This document shows positions 60,601 to 64,000 of a DNA stretch of 64,000 nucleotides, piece after piece. Under the pieces are notes generated by a model that made no database searches, was not told the origin of the DNA, and saw nothing but the letters and a program-made list of their open reading frames with translations. The translations under genes were made by a program, and so were the position numbers. Within the stretch, counting starts at the first letter, position 1, and the number at the start of each line of letters is the position of its first letter. Location: the NCBI GenBank assembly GCA_004794655.1, contig SMMW01000622.1:2108001-2172000 (forward strand), in the 5' to 3' direction. The DNA is from Marisa cornuarietis. Its lineage: Eukaryota; Mollusca; Gastropoda; Architaenioglossa; Ampullariidae.

Positions 60601-63309
60601 CATAGTTCCAGAACTTTTCAGGTTTTATTGGAATTTGAATCGATTATTCTTTTTTTTCATCTTACAGTTTCTAGCAAACATTGGGGTTAGAGGAAAGAGC
60701 TTCCCTCTTTCTTAGCAGAGATAAAATAGCCTGGTTGATATATATATATATATAATGGTAATCGTTTTTGAGGAAAGGTGATTATTTTTGAATTCCATGT
60801 GTAGACTTCGAGGGGAAATAGAACAGCTCATGGAACAGCACCTCATACGTGTCAAGAAAATGGAACAAGAAAAAGCTGATCTGGCAGCAGAAAATTATCG
60901 ACGTCTTGAGGAACAGGAGCGAAGCTCAGCACAAGAAACTGAAAAACTTAAAGATAAACATAGGTACTTTTTAAAAAATGACATCACATACTTTTACATG
61001 GTGACATCATGTTTTATAGCACTGTTAATGCATCAGAAGTCAAAGGTCACATAGCTGATGCAGGTGCTGGTCCACCTTCTTGTGATTAATTAAATCGGCC
61101 AAATTAACAATCATTTTTCATGTATAGTATGCTTTAAACACAGTGTTCTTACATCTGACAACAGGCATATGGTTTCATATATGAAGCTAACCCATTTTGA
61201 ATATTAATTGTAGGTGCTTTGGTGGCATTTTAAAGGGTTTCAGTAAGTGTGGTGTCAAAGCTTAGTGTGCTCATGGTTGACTACTTGTGTATTTGTTTGG
61301 TCTGAGGTGTACTCTTTGCATGAGCTTCTTAAAAGTTGTTTGGTTTTGAGGTCTTTGTGGACAGTCAGATATTGTTGGAACTTCTGTGGGGTTAGGATGT
61401 TAATAATGCTGTGCGTATTGTGCTTATGAGTGAAACAAATGCTCGAAGTAATCACTACACTGTGGGTAGTATACTTATGAGTGAAGCCAATGCTCAAAGT
61501 ACCATAAATTTCGGACTATAAGCTGCAACTTTTTTCCCAGCTTTAAATCCCACAGCTTAAATGGCGATGCGGCTTATTTGCGGATTTTCCCGGATTTTTC
61601 TGACTTTTATTAATTTTTCAATGAGCTCCATGTTAAATTGTTAACTGTTCACATTTTTAAATCAAAGCCGCATACAATTGAAACATTCAGACCAGTTACT
61701 GAAGCACACACCCTCATCATGCCAAAAACGAGACAAAATGCCTATGATGCAGCATTCATGTTGTATATATTTGTGGCTTATAAACCAGTGCAATTTATTT
61801 GTGAAAAAAGTAGAGATTAAAAAACATTTAGTGGGTGCAGCATATATACAGGTGCGCTTAATAGGTGACCGGACACTTAATCCCCGGACACTTCATCCCC
61901 GGACACTTCATCCCCGACACTTCATCCCCTAGACACTTAATCCCCAGACACTTAATCCCCAAATCGCAACACAACACTCACAACTGCTATTTTGTGAACT
62001 TGAAATATTATAACCGTAAGAGAAATGTGTCGCGTGGTAACTCTGGGTAACTCTGGTAAGACTGGGTTGCACTGGGTTTACAATTAGGTGATACTAGGTG
62101 GACTCCCTAACATAACCATCCAGTTCCAAGGCCATACTGACCAGGAGCAAACCGCCCCATCGTCTCATGCGCCGGCACAGAGAAACGTCCAAAGAAGAAG
62201 TAGACTGAATTGGCCATGAGAATTAGCAATATTGTACAGCGATATGAGGCAATGGATCGTCTTCTGTACCTTCGATCATTAGCTTACCTGTCATATTGAT
62301 TAACAACACTTTTCATATCTTAATGTTGAAAAACATTGACTTTAATAGCTTACATGAACTGTAACTAATGTTATAATTGTTGAAGTTAAGTATTATTTTA
62401 ATTGTCAAACTTATTTTGATGTTTACATGAAAATAATTATTTGAATTTGAATTAAATTTTTCATTCACTTCATAATTTTTTTAGTTGAAATTTCATTTTG
62501 AGGATTAAGTGTCTGGGGATTAAGTGTCTAGGGGATGAAGTGTCGGGGATGAAGTGTCTGGGGATTAAGTGTCTGGGATTCCGCTTAATAGACAGTTTAA
62601 CATTGGTTTGGGGGTTTGCTACCATATCAGGCCCCACTCATCAGTACACTACTCTTACATGTACCGACTTAATCTCTCGACTAGTTTTCACACATATTGT
62701 TGTAAAAGAATCCACAAAAGAGCAGATGAACAGTTGTTAAACCTGAGCTGTTATTCAGTGAGTTCATCCTCACAGTGCAAGTGTAAATAGGTACTGACAA
62801 CATTACAATAAATGTATTAGAGGGAATTTTTAACATTGTAAAAATACCATGTAACAGGCAGGTTCTGGTGAGCTTAAAACAAGAACATGAAGAGACAATT
62901 AAAGTCCTGGCTGATGCAAAGAACAAAGAAATTGAAAAAGTAGCGTCAGCTCATGACACATCAAGGTAAGCATATGACACTTTGTTTTAAAAACATGTTT
63001 AAAGAAATGAATTTACTGCACACAGAAAACAGCAGCTTTCTCCATTCTACTGATTCACCTCTTTTTATCCATTTATCATCAGTTTAGAAAAAAAATGGAT
63101 TGGATAAGTAGATGTTTTATATGGTGTTTTTAAACTTGGCATCTTTCATATAAAGTATTGTTGTCGTAGGAGCCTGTCAGTGGTTGTGGAGCAAATTCAA
63201 AACAATGCAAGGGATCTTGGACATCTGCAGCTGAAGATGGACAGCTGGAGCAGAGCTGGGCTAGATGAGCGAGAGATTGCGCTGTGTGCCAAAGATGAGC
63301 AGCTGAAAA
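48646..63309 (+). CDS. FBF1: FBF1 (Fas-binding factor 1), ciliary transition-fibre protein; 5' and 3' incomplete
   Basis: Exons: 48646-48673 (tentative), 50525-50575, 50840-50868, 51424-51452, 51871-51976, 52098-52419, 52858-52956, 54825-54992, 55226-55315, 55658-55966, 56340-56430, 56626-57342, 57845-57924, 58555-58670, 58915-59055, 59602-59703, 59905-60005, 60418-60465, 60805-60963, 62858-62965, 63170-63309. Phases join throughout, giving about 1,010 residues. The N-terminal half is acidic and Ser-rich with FBF1 blocks: DDFYSSLAAMAVNGEDSDVS, GLDDMDADLFGSGL, RPARSMLDSLLGRG, FVLDKKY and PKDWLGLGSSDSDEE. From 59905 on it is coiled coil (IRKLEIEKQYLES, RRRYEEEVAAIEKSY), ending with RSLSVVVEQIQNNARDLGHL. 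FBF1 sits on distal appendages/transition fibres and helps gate cilium entry. The donor after 52419 is probably GC-AG. The last donor (63310) leads off the window, and the start codon is not identified. Confidence 0.9.
53031..54687. mobile_element. hAT-type DNA transposon remnant in an FBF1 intron
   Basis: Perfect 16-bp inverted ends CAGAGGTAATTCTAGG (53031-53046) and CCTAGAATTACCTCTG (54672-54687) bound 1,657 bp. The direct repeat AAGAAG touches both ends, possibly part of a decayed 8-bp duplication. Near 54200-54360 the plus strand encodes, across one frameshift, FPSLLVLEKLCLMLYHNAGC-ERG and then NLIKSSRRSCLEEKHLN. This resembles the C-terminal dimerisation segment of hAT transposases (FP-L..LA…L…A-CERGFS…IK…R-L). 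The remaining transposase is deleted or decayed, so the copy is inactive. Confidence 0.82.
59767..59792. repeat. (GT)n microsatellite
   Basis: Thirteen GT units lie in an FBF1 intron. Shorter GT tracts occur at about 51523-51545 and 51996-52010. Confidence 0.95.
61500..62606 (+). mobile_element. pogo/CENP-B-type DNA element (outer), internally deleted and interrupted
   Basis: The left end ACCATAAATTTCGGACTATA is followed by AGCTGCAACTTTTTTCCCAG. A diverged inverse of it, GCTTAATAGACAGTTTAACA with TTGGT, lies at 62584-62608. At 61720 there is an ATG with MPKTRQNAYDAAF, the opening of pogo/CENP-B-like transposases, after which the coding part is lost. The element is split near its right end by the insertion at 61865-62581. 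It lies in an FBF1 intron. Confidence 0.65.
61865..62581 (+). mobile_element. Mutator-like element (MULE) whose ends are tandem repeats
   Basis: The left end holds about six head-to-tail units of GACACTTMATCCCC type (61868-61961). The right end holds about five of the same unit in inverse orientation (62500-62578). The 10-bp direct repeat CGCTTAATAG flanks the element (61855-61864 and 62582-62591), fitting the 9-10-bp duplication of MULEs. Between 62160 and 62300 a fragment can be read (EKRPKKK, then a stop, then LAMRISNIVQRYEAMDRLLY and LRSLAYLS) that resembles the C-terminal tail of MULE transposases. The rest is AT-rich. Confidence 0.75.
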
Positions 63310-63327
63310 GTGAGTGTTGCTATACAA

Positions 63328-63587
63328 GGGGCCAGTTGCACAACACATTTCTAATTTTAAACACTTTTAGGCCTTAAATCTTTTTAGATAATCAGTTTAA
63401 AATGCACACCACAATTTAAAATTTTTTTAAACTAAAACTGCTTTCAGTAAGATAAAGTTGTTTAAGTCTGACTTGCCTTCCTATCAGTACAAATTTTTTT
63501 ATGTTCTTGTGCAATGCATCTAAATGGCAGAGATTTTGCTTCTTTAGAACAGTTTTAAGGTTTAGAAACATTTTGTGCAACTGGCCC
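63328..63587 (+). mobile_element. GGGGCCAGTTGCACAACAC MITE, copy 3
   Basis: This copy has the same orientation as copy 2. It begins GGGGCCAGTTGCACAACAC and ends TTTTGTGCAACTGGCCC, with one end slightly eroded and a short internal loss. It starts 18 nt after the FBF1 exon that ends at 63309. Confidence 0.83.
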
Positions 63588-63850
63588 AAGATCAATATAA
63601 GAGGTGAAATGTCTGCCTAAGGAACAGGTGAAAAGTGAGGAATCCTTTGAAGTGTATAAAGTTTTGATAAAGTTTTTGTGCAATGTGGCTGCTTCCATGT
63701 ACTTTTGGTAAGTTATGTTTTAATGTTTATTTATTTGCTGCCTTACTCCACCATCAAAGACAAACTAAAGATGTATTATTTACTTACAAATAAACAATCA
63801 TACATAAACACTCATGCACACATACACAGCTGTTCCACCTCCTGAATATA

Positions 63851-64000
63851 CCGGCGGTCCGGTGGCGCAACGGTTAACGCCTGTCACCAATACAGTGAAG
63901 GTTGGCTGTCCTGGGTTCAGTTCTCGTCTCGGGCACGCTGTTCTTTCTCTGCATGTGGCATCTTTTTACAGGGCTGGCTGCCTTGCCGTGATATAGCCTT
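63851..64000 (+). mobile_element. tRNA-derived SINE (family A), cut by the window end
   Basis: It begins GGCGGTCCGGTGGCGCAACG with an A box (TGGCGCAACGG) and a B-box-like GGTTCAGTTC. The family-A body continues to CTTGCCGTGATATAGCCTT at the window edge. It is about 90% like the minus-strand copy at 18221-18375. Confidence 0.82.

Noticed and set aside
61868..61961. CRISPR-like short direct repeats
   Set aside because: Units are contiguous without spacers and are mirrored at the other end of a transposon in a eukaryotic intron.

Overview
The window looks like the nuclear genome of an invertebrate animal, most likely a lophotrochozoan and probably a gastropod mollusc. The evidence is short GT-AG exons in long AT-rich introns, several non-LTR retrotransposon families, tRNA-derived SINEs, DNA-transposon MITEs, long GT microsatellites, and a methuselah-like receptor with a somatomedin-B domain. 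The species assignment is an inference, because no mitochondrial, rRNA or other marker gene is present.

Five protein-coding genes can be assembled exon by exon with a consistent reading frame. (1) 2398-15917 (+) is a methuselah-like family-B seven-transmembrane receptor with a somatomedin-B-like N-terminus, in eight exons. (2) 26650-30594 (-) is ribosomal protein L34, in five coding exons including a 14-nt microexon, plus a 5'TOP leader exon near 30815-30840. (3) 30886-41635 (+) is the Qb-SNARE Vti1a, in eight exons. (4) 45049-47307 (-) is NME5, a ciliary NDPK-like protein with a C-terminal Dpy-30-type motif, in five exons. (5) 48646-63309 and beyond (+) is the ciliary transition-fibre protein FBF1; about 20 exons lie in the window, its first exon was not identified, and its 3' end lies outside.

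Two head-to-head pairs stand out. RPL34 and Vti1a are separated by about 45 bp between the RPL34 TOP start and the Vti1a ATG. NME5 and FBF1, both ciliary genes, are divergent around 47.3-48.6 kb. The rest is introns and intergenic DNA with many mobile elements: a pogo-like element (563-1549), a hAT-like MITE (13562-14025), a degraded hAT transposon with 16-bp TIRs (53031-54687), a MULE whose ends are tandem 15-17-bp repeats nested in a pogo-like element (61500-62606), a 260-bp MITE family present three times, tRNA-SINEs, and LINE remnants including a 609-codon open reverse transcriptase in Vti1a intron 2. I see no gene in 16.7-26.6 kb or 41.7-45.0 kb.

Exon boundaries were placed by eye from splice signals, phase continuity and family knowledge, without any alignment tool. 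No virus-derived or toxin gene was recognised.
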